A DNA stretch of 64,000 nucleotides, from NCBI RefSeq assembly GCF_017848315.1, contig NZ_JAFKEC010000005.1, forward strand, positions 1 to 64,000, given 5' to 3'. The position numbers were made by a program, and so were the translations under genes. Below the pieces are notes generated by a model. It saw only the letters and a program-made list of their open reading frames with translations. It searched no databases and was not told the DNA's origin. Below are positions 1 through 7,768 of the stretch, in pieces. Numbering within the stretch: position 1 is the stretch's first letter; each line of letters begins with the position of its first letter. The stretch comes from Pseudomonas palmensis (lineage in GTDB: Bacteria > Pseudomonadota > Gammaproteobacteria > Pseudomonadales > Pseudomonadaceae).

Positions 1-5
1 GGCCG

Positions 6-30
6 CTTCGCCGGCAAGGCCGGCGCCTAC
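6..30. repeat. REP-type palindrome
   Basis: The core gccggc-aag-gccggc with a following 'gcctac' is the same family of repetitive extragenic palindrome seen at 3512-3578, 7629-7652 and 10323-10363. It lies downstream of the minus-strand gene that ends at 56. The gene it follows on the left is outside the window. Confidence 0.6.
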
Positions 31-55
31 TGGTGAAGAGGCGAGTCGAATCCGG

Positions 56-1465
56 TCAGTGCGCGGCCTGCTCCAACAGCCGGTAGATCCGCTCATCCTG
101 CGCGTGCGCCACATTGAAACGCAGCCACGGCACCACCCGCGCATCGGGCATGAACAGTTGCCCGGGCGCGAGCAGAATCTTGTGTTCGCGTGCGTCCATG
201 GCCAGTGCCGTGGCGTCTTCGACCTGGGGGTGACGGGCCCACAGGAACAACCCCGCATGGGGCTTGACGAAGATCTCCATGCCCACCGCCTCGAGCTTGC
301 GCGCCACCTGTTCATGGGCCAGGGCCAGGTTGGCCTGCAACTGCTTGACGTGCTTGCGGTGGCGCCCCTGCAGCAGCACCTCCAGTGCCAGTTCCTCGGC
401 AATTGCCGAGGTGGTCAGGCCGCTGGCCATCTTCAGTGGCACCAGTTCGTCGATCAGGTCGCGGTGCGCGGCAACGAACCCCACCCGCAGCGACGGCGCG
501 ATGCTCTTGGAGAAGCTGGCCACATAGATCACCCGCGCCAGCTGGTCCATGCCTGCCAGCGCCTGCTGGTCGGACGGGTCGAGGTCGGCGTAGATGTCGT
601 TCTCCACGATCAGGAAGTCGTACTTTTCCGCCAGTTGCAGCAGACGGTGGGCCACCGCCAGTGTCAGGCTGGTGCCGGTGGGGCATTGCAGGCGCGTGTT
701 GGTGAAGAACACCTTGGGCCGGTGTTCGCGGATCTGCGCCTCGAGCACGTCCAGGTCGATGCCGTCGCGGGTGCGTGGCACCCCCAGCAGGCGGGCCCCC
801 TGCAGGCGCAGGTTGAGGAACAGGTTGTGGTAGCCCGGTTCGTCCACCAGCACGCTGTCGCCGCGGTGCACCAGGTAGCGCACCAGCAGGTCCAGCGCAT
901 GGCTGGCGCCGCTGGTCAGCAGAATCTGCTCGGGGTGGGCGTTGACCCGGGTATCGAGCAGCTTCTCCACCAGCCGGGCGCGCAGGTTGGCGCACCCCTT
1001 GGCATGGCCGTAGCCGGTGAACTCGCTCGGGTCGCGACGGCTCAGGGCGCGCAGGCTGCGTTGCACCCCGTCATCGTCGCTCCAGGGCTCGGGCAGCAGG
1101 CCGATGCCCGGGCGCAGGTCCATGCCCAGCGGCTGGAACACCTTCTGCAGCAGCAGGTAGGCGTCGAAGTCGAAGGCATCGTCGCTGGCACTGGGCATCG
1201 GCGGCGGGGCGGGGGTGTCGGGGGCGCTGCGTACATAGAAGCCGGCATTGCGCACCGCCGTCAGGTAACCCAGGGCCACCAGCCGGTCATAAGCCTCGAC
1301 GGCGGTGAAATGGCTGACCTTGTGGGTTTGCGCGAACTTGCGGATGGAGGGCAGCTTGGTGCCCGGGCGCAAGCGCTGTTCGTTGATCGCGAGGGTGATG
1401 CCCGCAACGATCTGGTTGACCAGCGACTGCGACGAGCTGGCATCCAACAACATCATAGAAAACAT
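56..1465 (-). CDS. MocR-type transcriptional regulator (GntR HTH + aminotransferase fold)
   Basis: The 469-residue protein has an N-terminal winged helix of the GntR type (about residues 10-78, with LRPGTKLPSIRKFA followed by AVEAYDRL) joined to a fold-type I aminotransferase domain (about 115-465). The PLP-lysine context is ASFSKSIAPSLRVGF. Such MocR/PdxR-family proteins use PLP or an amino-acid adduct as effector and usually control an adjacent transport or catabolic gene. The gene is divergent from the class II aldolase gene at 1628, which is its most likely target. Two further in-frame ATGs lie 3 and 4 codons in, so the exact start is uncertain by a few residues. Confidence 0.88.
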   Translation of the reverse strand: MFSMMLLDASSSQSLVNQIVAGITLAINEQRLRPGTKLPSIRKFAQTHKVSHFTAVEAYDRLVALGYLTAVRNAGFYVRSAPDTPAPPPMPSASDDAFDFDAYLLLQKVFQPLGMDLRPGIGLLPEPWSDDDGVQRSLRALSRRDPSEFTGYGHAKGCANLRARLVEKLLDTRVNAHPEQILLTSGASHALDLLVRYLVHRGDSVLVDEPGYHNLFLNLRLQGARLLGVPRTRDGIDLDVLEAQIREHRPKVFFTNTRLQCPTGTSLTLAVAHRLLQLAEKYDFLIVENDIYADLDPSDQQALAGMDQLARVIYVASFSKSIAPSLRVGFVAAHRDLIDELVPLKMASGLTTSAIAEELALEVLLQGRHRKHVKQLQANLALAHEQVARKLEAVGMEIFVKPHAGLFLWARHPQVEDATALAMDAREHKILLAPGQLFMPDARVVPWLRFNVAHAQDERIYRLLEQAAH

Positions 1466-1496
1466 CCGTCAGGCGAGGGTGTGGCGGTGGGTGTAC

Positions 1497-1510
1497 TGGT
1501 GAAAACACCA
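1497..1510. promoter_or_regulatory. Inverted repeat TGGTG-N4-CACCA in a divergent promoter region
   Basis: A perfect 5-bp inverted repeat with an AAAA spacer sits between the MocR-type regulator (start 1465) and the class II aldolase gene (start 1628). Its position suits an operator for autoregulation and control of the divergent gene. Function is inferred from position only. Confidence 0.3.
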
Positions 1511-1627
1511 TAACAGGGCCGGCACAACCAGCGCGTTCTGTGCATGGTGGGCCGCCGGGGGCTGCTGCAACATCCCTGCATGCCGGCGGGCCAAGTGCCC
1601 GAAACATACCATGAACAAGGAGGCGCG

Positions 1628-2401
1628 ATGCACCCCAACACCCCGCGGATCGACGCGCAGCAGGTTTCGCCCGAAGAGTGGCAGACCCGTTGCGACCTGG
1701 CAGCGCTGTACCGGCTGCTGGCCCACTTTCGCATGACCGATCTGATCGACACGCACATCTCGGCCCGTGTCCCCGGCGAGCCGGGGCATTTCCTGATCAA
1801 CCGCTACGGCGTGCTGTTTCATGAAATGCGCGCTTCGGACCTGATCAAGATCGACCACCACGGCAACACCATCGACCCTGGCTATGACGCCGGCAGCGTC
1901 AACCGTGCCGGCTTCAACATCCATTCGGCGATCCACGCCGCACGTCCGGACCTGGCCTGTGTGGTGCACACCCATACCGCTGCCGGCATGGCCGTGTCGG
2001 CCCAGGAGCAGGGGCTGCTGCCGATCACCCAGCATGCGCTGAAGTTCTATCGCCGCCTGGGTTACCACGACTACGAGGGCATTGCGCTGAACCCGGCCGA
2101 AGGCGAGCGCCTGGTCAGGGACCTGGGCCCGCACATGGCGATGATCCTGCGCAACCATGGCCTGCTGGCCGCCGGGCGCTGCATTGCCGAGGCCTTCAAC
2201 CAGATCTACTTCCTGGAGCGTGCCTGCCAGGCGCAGGTACAGGCACTGGCGGGCAACCCGCCGCTGCGCCTGCCGGACGAAGCGGTCTGCGAGCTGACCG
2301 CGCAGCAGTCCGACGCCGAATTCGATCAGCAACTCCACCTGTTGGCCTGGACCGCCGCCTTGCGCCTGATCAGTGGTGATCAGGTGGATTACCGAAGCTG
2401 A
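1628..2401 (+). CDS. Class II aldolase/adducin family protein
   Basis: The 257-residue protein is of the class II (zinc) aldolase/epimerase fold. The metal-binding His pair is visible in VVHTHTAAGMAV, and a further conserved His is in RNHGLLAAGR. The family includes fuculose-phosphate aldolase and ribulose-phosphate 4-epimerase, but this subgroup (with an LFHEMRASDLIKID segment) has no settled substrate. The frame is open further upstream to 1544, but the start is set at 1628 because AAGGAGG lies just before it. It is divergent from a MocR regulator and is followed 70 bp later by a periplasmic binding protein, which suggests a small uptake and catabolism unit. Confidence 0.85.
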   Translation: MHPNTPRIDAQQVSPEEWQTRCDLAALYRLLAHFRMTDLIDTHISARVPGEPGHFLINRYGVLFHEMRASDLIKIDHHGNTIDPGYDAGSVNRAGFNIHSAIHAARPDLACVVHTHTAAGMAVSAQEQGLLPITQHALKFYRRLGYHDYEGIALNPAEGERLVRDLGPHMAMILRNHGLLAAGRCIAEAFNQIYFLERACQAQVQALAGNPPLRLPDEAVCELTAQQSDAEFDQQLHLLAWTAALRLISGDQVDYRS

Positions 2402-2471
2402 AGTGCGACCACCCGAAAGGACGCCCAGCGTGTATCAACTCTGCCAAAACCAATAAATTACAGAGGTAGAC

Positions 2472-3506
2472 ATGAAAAAAACCACCATTGCCGCCGTGTT
2501 GCTCAGTGCTTTTGCCGCCAACGCCCTTGCTGCCGAAATCACCGTGATTTCGTTTGGCGGTGCCAGCAAGGATGTACAGACCGAGGCCTTCTACGCCCCC
2601 TTTGCCGCCGCCAGCCACAGCAAGGTGGTAGCGGGTGAATACAACGGCGAAATGGGCCGGATCAAGGTCATGGTCGACACCAACAGCGTCAACTGGGACG
2701 TGGTGCAGGTCGAGAGCGCCGAACTGATCCGTGGCTGCGAGGAGGGCCTGTTCGAACACCTGGACCTCAACCGTATCGGCAAGGAAGCGGATTTTGTGCC
2801 CGGCACCCTGTCGGACTGCGGCGGCGGCCTGCTGGTATGGTCGATGGCGCTGGCCTACAACGGCGACAAGCTCAAGCAGGCGCCTACCGGCTGGAGCGAT
2901 TTCTGGGACACCAAGAAGTTTCCGGGCAAGCGCAGCCTGCGCAAGGGCGCCAAGTACACCCTGGAAGCGGCACTGATGGCCGATGGCGTGCCGTATGCCG
3001 ACGTGTACAAGGTGTTGTCGACGCCGGAAGGGGTGGAGCGTGCATTCCGCAAGCTGGACCAGATCAAGCCAGACATCCAGTGGTGGGAGGCCGGTGCGCA
3101 GCCGATGCAGTTCCTGGCCAGCGGCGACGTGGTGATGAGCACCGCGTTCAACGGCCGGGTATTCGCCGCACAGGCGGCCGGCGCCAATGTGCACACGGTA
3201 TGGAATGGCAGCATCTACGCCATCGACTCGTGGGCGATCCCCAAGGGCAGCAAGAACAAGGCCCTGGCCGAGGACTTCATCGCGTTTTCGCTGCGCCCGG
3301 AAAACCAGAAGATCCACACCACCAAGCTGGGCTATGGGTCGACCAACCTGCATACCGCCGGGCTGCTTGACCCTGCACTGGCGGCGCAGTTGAACACCGC
3401 GCCGGACAACCTGGCGCAGGCCATCCCGATGGACAGCGAGTTCTGGGTCAACAACGGCGAAGACCTCGAGCAGCGCTTCAATGCCTGGGTTGCCAAGACC
3501 AAGTGA
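2472..3506 (+). CDS. Polyamine-type ABC transporter periplasmic binding protein (PotD/PotF-like)
   Basis: The 344-residue protein begins with a Sec signal peptide (MKKTTIAAVLLSAFAANALA, cleavage after ALA). The mature part has features of the spermidine/putrescine-binding (SBP_bac) family, with ITVISFGGASKD at the start and LAYNGDKL and GWSDFWDTKKFPGKR in the middle. It should bind a cationic or amino-compound ligand in the periplasm. No permease or ATPase gene is adjacent, so it either serves a transporter encoded elsewhere or is an orphan. The neighbouring phospho-lyase and kinase pair makes an amino-alcohol or diamine-type ligand plausible. A REP pair directly after the stop probably ends the transcript. 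Confidence 0.85.
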   Translation: MKKTTIAAVLLSAFAANALAAEITVISFGGASKDVQTEAFYAPFAAASHSKVVAGEYNGEMGRIKVMVDTNSVNWDVVQVESAELIRGCEEGLFEHLDLNRIGKEADFVPGTLSDCGGGLLVWSMALAYNGDKLKQAPTGWSDFWDTKKFPGKRSLRKGAKYTLEAALMADGVPYADVYKVLSTPEGVERAFRKLDQIKPDIQWWEAGAQPMQFLASGDVVMSTAFNGRVFAAQAAGANVHTVWNGSIYAIDSWAIPKGSKNKALAEDFIAFSLRPENQKIHTTKLGYGSTNLHTAGLLDPALAAQLNTAPDNLAQAIPMDSEFWVNNGEDLEQRFNAWVAKTK

Positions 3507-3511
3507 GTGAA

Positions 3512-3578
3512 CCCCTTCGCCAGCAAGGCTGGCTCCTGCACCAATCGTTGTAGGAGCCAGCCTTGCTGGCGAAAGGGG
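3512..3578. repeat. REP doublet (inverted pair, BIME-like) between convergent genes
   Basis: Two 29-bp arms, 3512-3540 and 3550-3578, are near-perfect reverse complements (ccccttcgccagcaaggctg on the left). A 9-bp loop separates them. The doublet lies between the stop of the binding-protein gene (3506) and the stop of the convergent aminotransferase gene (3603). The long stem could also act as a bidirectional transcription end. Confidence 0.85.
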
Positions 3579-3602
3579 CACAACCGTCAATGCCTCTCGC
3601 TG

Positions 3603-4922
3603 TCAGTTCAGCGACTTCAGCACCGCCTCCAGCGTCTGCACGAACAGATCGGCATGCTCGCGCTGGAAGATCAACTGCGGCCTGATCTTGAGGATGTTGG
3701 CCGCCGGCCCCGCCGAACTGATCAGCACGCCACGTTCACGCATGCCGTTCACCACCCGTGCCGTTGCCTCGGTGGCCGGCGCCTTGCTGGCACGATCGGT
3801 TACCAGCTCGACCCCCACGAACAGCCCGGCCCCGCGTACGTCGCCAATCAGCGGGTAGCGCTCGGCAAGCCCTTGAAGACCCGCCTTGAAATATTCGCCC
3901 ACCGCCGCGCAGTTGGCCATCAGGCCTTCGCCCTGGATCACGTCGAGCACCGCGTTGGCTGCTGCACATGACACCGGGTTGCCGCCGAAGGTGTTGAAGT
4001 AGCGGGCGGTGCGACCGAACGCATCGAGCACCTCGCCGCGGAACACCGCCCCGGCAATCGGCTGGCCGTTGCCCATGGGTTTGCCCATGGTGACGATGTC
4101 GGGCTGCACGCCATGGCGTTGGTAGCCCCACATGTGCGAGCCGGTACGGCCAAAGCCCGATTGCACCTCGTCGGCGATGTACAGCAGGCCCTCTTCGCGG
4201 GCCACGGCCACCGCCTGTTGCAGGAAGCCGGGCGGGTCGGACAGCACGCCATCGCTGGCGAAGATGCCGTCGAGCAGCAGTGCTGCCGGCTTGATGCCGC
4301 AGCGGCGCAGGTCGGCGATGGCGGCGCGCACGTCGTCGGCGAAGATCTGTGCCACGTTCTCGGCGCCCAGGCGGTAGGCGTCGGGAGCCCGCACGGTACG
4401 CACGAAGTCACCCACCGGCACGCCCGCACCCAGCGAAGGCGAGGCGGCGGCGATCTGGTCGGTCACGCCGTGGTAGGCCAGCTGGGTCACGATCAGGCCG
4501 GTACCGCCGGTGTACTGACGGGCGATGCGCAGGGCCAGGTCGTTGGCCTCGCTGCCGGTACAGGTGAACATCACCTGGTCCAGCTCGGGCGGGAAGGTGG
4601 CCAGCAGTTTCTCTGCATAGTCGAGGATGCCTTCATGCAGGTAGCGGGTGTGGGTGTTGAGCACCTTGGCCTGCTCGTACAGCGCCTCGACCACCTTGGG
4701 GTGGCAGTGGCCGATGGAGGCCACGTTGTTGTAGGCATCCAGGTAACGCTTGCCGTCGGCGTCGTACAGCCACACGCCTTCACCCTTGACCAGGTGCAGC
4801 GGGTGTTCGTAGAACAGGCGGTAGGCCGGGCCCAGCACGCGCGCACGGCGCTCGATCAGGGCACGTTCGGTTTCGCTAAGGCGTGCGGCATCTTCGGCGG
4901 TGAAGCCATTGATCATGGTCAT
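3603..4922 (-). CDS. Class III PLP-dependent aminotransferase / phospho-lyase-like enzyme
   Basis: The 439-residue enzyme is of the class III aminotransferase fold. Visible marks are CTGSEANDLALR (PLP phosphate contact), DEVQSGFGRTG, and the Schiff-base lysine in VTMGKPMGNG. A true aminotransferase is possible. However, its start abuts the stop of an APH-like kinase gene, and this gene pair matches the arrangement of hydroxylysine kinase with 5-phosphohydroxylysine phospho-lyase (the AGPHD1/AGXT2L2 pair in animals, also found as bacterial fusions). A phospho-lyase would release ammonia and phosphate from a phosphorylated amino alcohol to give an aldehyde. The substrate assignment is inference. 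A second ATG two codons downstream is an alternative start. Confidence 0.85.
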   Translation of the reverse strand: MTMINGFTAEDAARLSETERALIERRARVLGPAYRLFYEHPLHLVKGEGVWLYDADGKRYLDAYNNVASIGHCHPKVVEALYEQAKVLNTHTRYLHEGILDYAEKLLATFPPELDQVMFTCTGSEANDLALRIARQYTGGTGLIVTQLAYHGVTDQIAAASPSLGAGVPVGDFVRTVRAPDAYRLGAENVAQIFADDVRAAIADLRRCGIKPAALLLDGIFASDGVLSDPPGFLQQAVAVAREEGLLYIADEVQSGFGRTGSHMWGYQRHGVQPDIVTMGKPMGNGQPIAGAVFRGEVLDAFGRTARYFNTFGGNPVSCAAANAVLDVIQGEGLMANCAAVGEYFKAGLQGLAERYPLIGDVRGAGLFVGVELVTDRASKAPATEATARVVNGMRERGVLISSAGPAANILKIRPQLIFQREHADLFVQTLEAVLKSLN

Positions 4923-5987
4923 TTACAGCGTCTCCTCGGAGCAGATACGACGAATCTGTTGCTGCGCGACCTCGCGCGGCACGTCAGCCAGGGCCTTCAG
5001 GCCACGCCAGGCAGACGGCGCGTTGCGCAGGATGTAGGTGCGGTTTTCCGGGTACAGCGCAGCGCGCCAGTTGGTGATGGTCACGGTCAGCACCAGGCGG
5101 GTGGCGATCAGGTCCACCAGCAGTTCCTGTTCCAGCGGCTCCAGCGGCGCGATGCGGTGGTAGGCGCGGATGAACGGTGCAGCGTGTTCCAGCGGGTCGC
5201 CCTGGCTGCCCAGTTGATAGGCGGCGCCCACGGCCAGGTCGTTGACCAGCGGGGCATGCACCATGTCGCCGAAATCGAGGATGTTGCGCACCGGGTGCGG
5301 CTGGCTGGCATCGACGATCACGTTGTGCGGGTTCAGGTCGTTGTGGATCACCTGGGCGCGCAGGCCCTTGAGGTGCGGTTGTGCGTGGCGCTCGAAGTTG
5401 TCCAGAAAGTGCTGGGCCAGCTGGCGCTCTTCAGGGTCCTGGATCAGGCCGATCTTGTCGCTCAGCCGCGAGGCGTGCTTGAGGTCCCACAGCAGCTCGT
5501 GCCCGGCGCCGGGGTGGAAGAAGCCGCGCAGGGCCAGCCCCAGGCGGGCCAGGTGCTCGCCCAGGCTGCTGCGCAGCGCCACGTCGGGGTGTTCGACGCG
5601 GTGCAGGCAGATCCCGTCGACGAACGAGAACAACCGCACCAGCAGCGGCTGGCCATCGAACATCAGCGGGATCTGGTAGCTGCCGCTGGTGTTGGGGTAG
5701 ATGCGCTGCACCGCCAGGGTCGGGTCGCAGTGCTGGATGTGCAGCAGCGCCTGGTTCTGGAAGTCGGCCACCTGCGGGTCTTCGGCCGCGTTGGAGACCT
5801 TGAGCAGGTACTGGGCGCCGTCGGCGCAGGTGATCTGGAAGTTGAGGTCACGCTCGCCGGTGAGCAGGCGGCACGCGCCGTGCAGGCCGAAGTACTGCGC
5901 TGCCACGGCCTGCGCCTGTTCGGCCGAAACCTTGGGCGGAGCTGCGACCAGCAATGCGTCGAAGGCAGGGGGTGTGTGAAGGGTCAC
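4923..5987 (-). CDS. APH/hydroxylysine-kinase-like phosphotransferase
   Basis: The 354-residue protein is a choline/aminoglycoside-kinase-fold enzyme. The catalytic loop is VIHNDLNPHNVIVD (Asp base and metal-binding Asn), followed by the NILDFGDM metal motif. This subgroup phosphorylates small hydroxylated amino compounds rather than antibiotics in known cases such as hydroxylysine kinase and homoserine kinase II-like enzymes. The stop codon is immediately followed by the ATG of the class III PLP enzyme, so the two are co-translated. The start is a GTG at 5987. The operon is divergent from a second MocR regulator (6149), which probably controls it. An aminoglycoside-resistance role is unlikely given the context. 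Confidence 0.8.
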   Translation of the reverse strand: MTLHTPPAFDALLVAAPPKVSAEQAQAVAAQYFGLHGACRLLTGERDLNFQITCADGAQYLLKVSNAAEDPQVADFQNQALLHIQHCDPTLAVQRIYPNTSGSYQIPLMFDGQPLLVRLFSFVDGICLHRVEHPDVALRSSLGEHLARLGLALRGFFHPGAGHELLWDLKHASRLSDKIGLIQDPEERQLAQHFLDNFERHAQPHLKGLRAQVIHNDLNPHNVIVDASQPHPVRNILDFGDMVHAPLVNDLAVGAAYQLGSQGDPLEHAAPFIRAYHRIAPLEPLEQELLVDLIATRLVLTVTITNWRAALYPENRTYILRNAPSAWRGLKALADVPREVAQQQIRRICSEETL

Positions 5988-6061
5988 TGAACATCACTCT
6001 GTCGATTGCCGGGAAAGCTGGGGTGTCAGGCCAGCACTGGTTCGAACATAGGCCTGTTTGG

Positions 6062-6078
6062 CTATATCGGTTATATCC
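6062..6078. promoter_or_regulatory. Direct repeat TATATC-N3-TATATC, candidate MocR operator
   Basis: Two TATATC copies at 6063-6068 and 6072-6077 lie in the divergent region between the kinase/lyase operon (start 5987) and the MocR regulator (start 6149). MocR proteins commonly bind short direct repeats in such divergent promoters. The AT-rich block also stands out from its surroundings. No footprint evidence is available from sequence. Confidence 0.35.
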
Positions 6079-6148
6079 AGAGTTGATCAGTTGTTAAGGC
6101 CACTTGTATGCTCGCGGTTCCGATCCCGCCCCTGCAGTGAGGCACCCG

Positions 6149-7768
6149 ATGGCATCGCTTCTCCACGACCTGCTGGTCGGCACGCTGGACCGCGACGGCG
6201 GCGTGACCCTGCAGCGCCAGTTGTACCAGGCGATCCAGGCGGCGATCCTGCAGCGGCGCCTGCCGGTCAACCACAAGTTGCCCTCCACCCGGGCGCTGGC
6301 CGAGCAGTTGCTGGTCTCGCGCCTGACCGTGTCGCTGGCCTACGACCGTCTGCTCGATGAAGGCTACCTGTACGCCCGGCCCGGCAGCGGCACCTTCGTG
6401 GCCGACACCTTGCCCCAGGTGAATACCGGCGTGCCGGCCCCCGATACGCCCGACCAGGCGCCGCTGTCGGCCCGGGGCAAGGCGATCAACGCGCGCTTCG
6501 GCGCAGTGGCGCGGGCCGAGGGCGCCTTCGTGGGCGGCGTATCGGACGCCGACCTGTTTCCGTTTCATATCTGGAAGCGCCTGCACAACCGCTACCTGAG
6601 CAAGCGCCAGGCGCACCTGGCCGGCTACGTGGATCAGGGCGGCTACCGCCCGCTGTGCGAGGCGCTCAGTGCCTACCTGTATGCGGCCCGCGCAGTCCGT
6701 TGCAGCCCGGCGCAGGTGATCGTGACCCAGGGCACCCACCAGTCGCTGGACCTGGTGGCCAAGCTGCTGGGCGACCCGGGGGACACCGTGTGGGTCGAGA
6801 GCCCCTGCCACTGGGGTGCGCCGGTGGTGTTTTCGGCGGCGGGGCTGCACTGCGCGCCGCTGGCGATCGATGCACAGGGCGCCTGCCTGCCCTCGGCAGT
6901 GCCGGCTGCTGCGCCGCGGCTGGCGTTCGTCACGCCGTCGCATCAGTACCCCACCGGCAACATCATGTCGCTGCAGCGCCGGCGTGACTGGCTGGCGTAT
7001 GCCCAGGCCAACAACCTGTGGGTGGTGGAGGATGACTACGACAGCGAGTTCCGGTACGACATCGAGCCGATGCCGTCGCTGCAGGGGCTCGGTGGCGAAG
7101 ACCGGGTGATCTACCTGGGCACCTTCAGCAAGGTGATGTTCCCGGGGCTGCGCCTGAGTTACCTGGTGGTGCCCGAGGGGCTGGCCGAGGCCTTCGGCAA
7201 GGGCCTGATCCAGCTGTACCGGCCAGGGTACCTGTCGATTCAGGCGGCGATGGCCGACTTCATCCAGGAAGGGCATTTCGCCCGGCACATCCGCAAGATG
7301 CGCGCCGAGTACGCCCAGCGCCGCAGTTGCCTGCAGCAGTGCCTGGACGAGGCGTTCGGGGCGCTGATCGGGTACTCGGCGGGGCAGGCGGGGTTGCACC
7401 TGGCGGTACGCATCGGTGCCCCGGGCACGGCGCGCAAGATGCTGGCGCAGGCCCCGGCACATGGGCTGGTGCTGCGCGGCGGCTACAGCGTGGAGCCCGA
7501 CGCCGATGACGACAACCTGCTGGTGCTGGGGTACGGCGGGGTCAAGGTGGGCGAGATCGAGGCGGCAGTGCAGCGGCTGCGGCGGCTGTACGATCAGGTG
7601 GCGGCAGGGCCGGCTCCCGCACCGTCGTGTAGGAGCCGGCCTTGCCGGCGAAACGGCCTGCGCGCTCGCTGCTCTACCGGCCTCCCTTCTGGCGCTTGTC
7701 AGCCGGCTGCGGATGCCCGAACAGATACCCCTGAAAATGCGAGCAGCCTTCTGCCTGCAACTGCTTGA
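6149..7768 (+). CDS. MocR/PdxR-type transcriptional regulator
   Basis: The 539-residue protein has a GntR winged helix (about residues 10-85, KLPSTRALAEQLLVSRLTVS) and an aminotransferase-fold domain (about 125-485). That domain contains VTQGTHQSLDL, THQ/QYPTG-type substrate loop residues (PSHQYPTGN), VVEDDYDSEF and the PLP lysine in GTFSKVMFPGLR. It is divergent from the kinase/lyase operon, its likely target. The start at 6149 is preferred over an in-frame ATG at 6104 because the protein family begins near MASLLHDLL. The reading frame continues about 55 codons beyond the expected end (RLRRLYDQV), through a REP element and 95 bp into the convergent GGDEF-EAL gene, so the C-terminal tail is abnormal. 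Confidence 0.87.
   Translation: MASLLHDLLVGTLDRDGGVTLQRQLYQAIQAAILQRRLPVNHKLPSTRALAEQLLVSRLTVSLAYDRLLDEGYLYARPGSGTFVADTLPQVNTGVPAPDTPDQAPLSARGKAINARFGAVARAEGAFVGGVSDADLFPFHIWKRLHNRYLSKRQAHLAGYVDQGGYRPLCEALSAYLYAARAVRCSPAQVIVTQGTHQSLDLVAKLLGDPGDTVWVESPCHWGAPVVFSAAGLHCAPLAIDAQGACLPSAVPAAAPRLAFVTPSHQYPTGNIMSLQRRRDWLAYAQANNLWVVEDDYDSEFRYDIEPMPSLQGLGGEDRVIYLGTFSKVMFPGLRLSYLVVPEGLAEAFGKGLIQLYRPGYLSIQAAMADFIQEGHFARHIRKMRAEYAQRRSCLQQCLDEAFGALIGYSAGQAGLHLAVRIGAPGTARKMLAQAPAHGLVLRGGYSVEPDADDDNLLVLGYGGVKVGEIEAAVQRLRRLYDQVAAGPAPAPSCRSRPCRRNGLRARCSTGLPSGACQPAADARTDTPENASSLLPATA
7629..7652. repeat. REP element inside the 3' end of the MocR frame
   Basis: The sequence gtaggagccggccttgccgg plus gcgaa matches the REP arm seen at 3550-3578. 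Here it lies inside the open frame of the upstream MocR gene and 22 bp before the convergent stop at 7674. Confidence 0.75.

Noticed and set aside
59..1513. 484-codon + strand frame opposite the first MocR gene
   Set aside because: It is an antisense shadow: the translation is rich in Gln, His, Val and Arg with no domain, typical of the mirror frame of a GC-rich gene, while the minus strand encodes a clear MocR protein.
4923..5987. Aminoglycoside resistance gene
   Set aside because: The kinase fold is shared, but coupling to a PLP lyase-type enzyme and a MocR regulator points to metabolism.
4113..5990. 625-codon + strand frame across the PLP enzyme and kinase genes
   Set aside because: It spans two well-supported minus-strand genes and their junction, has no ribosome site and has shadow-type composition.
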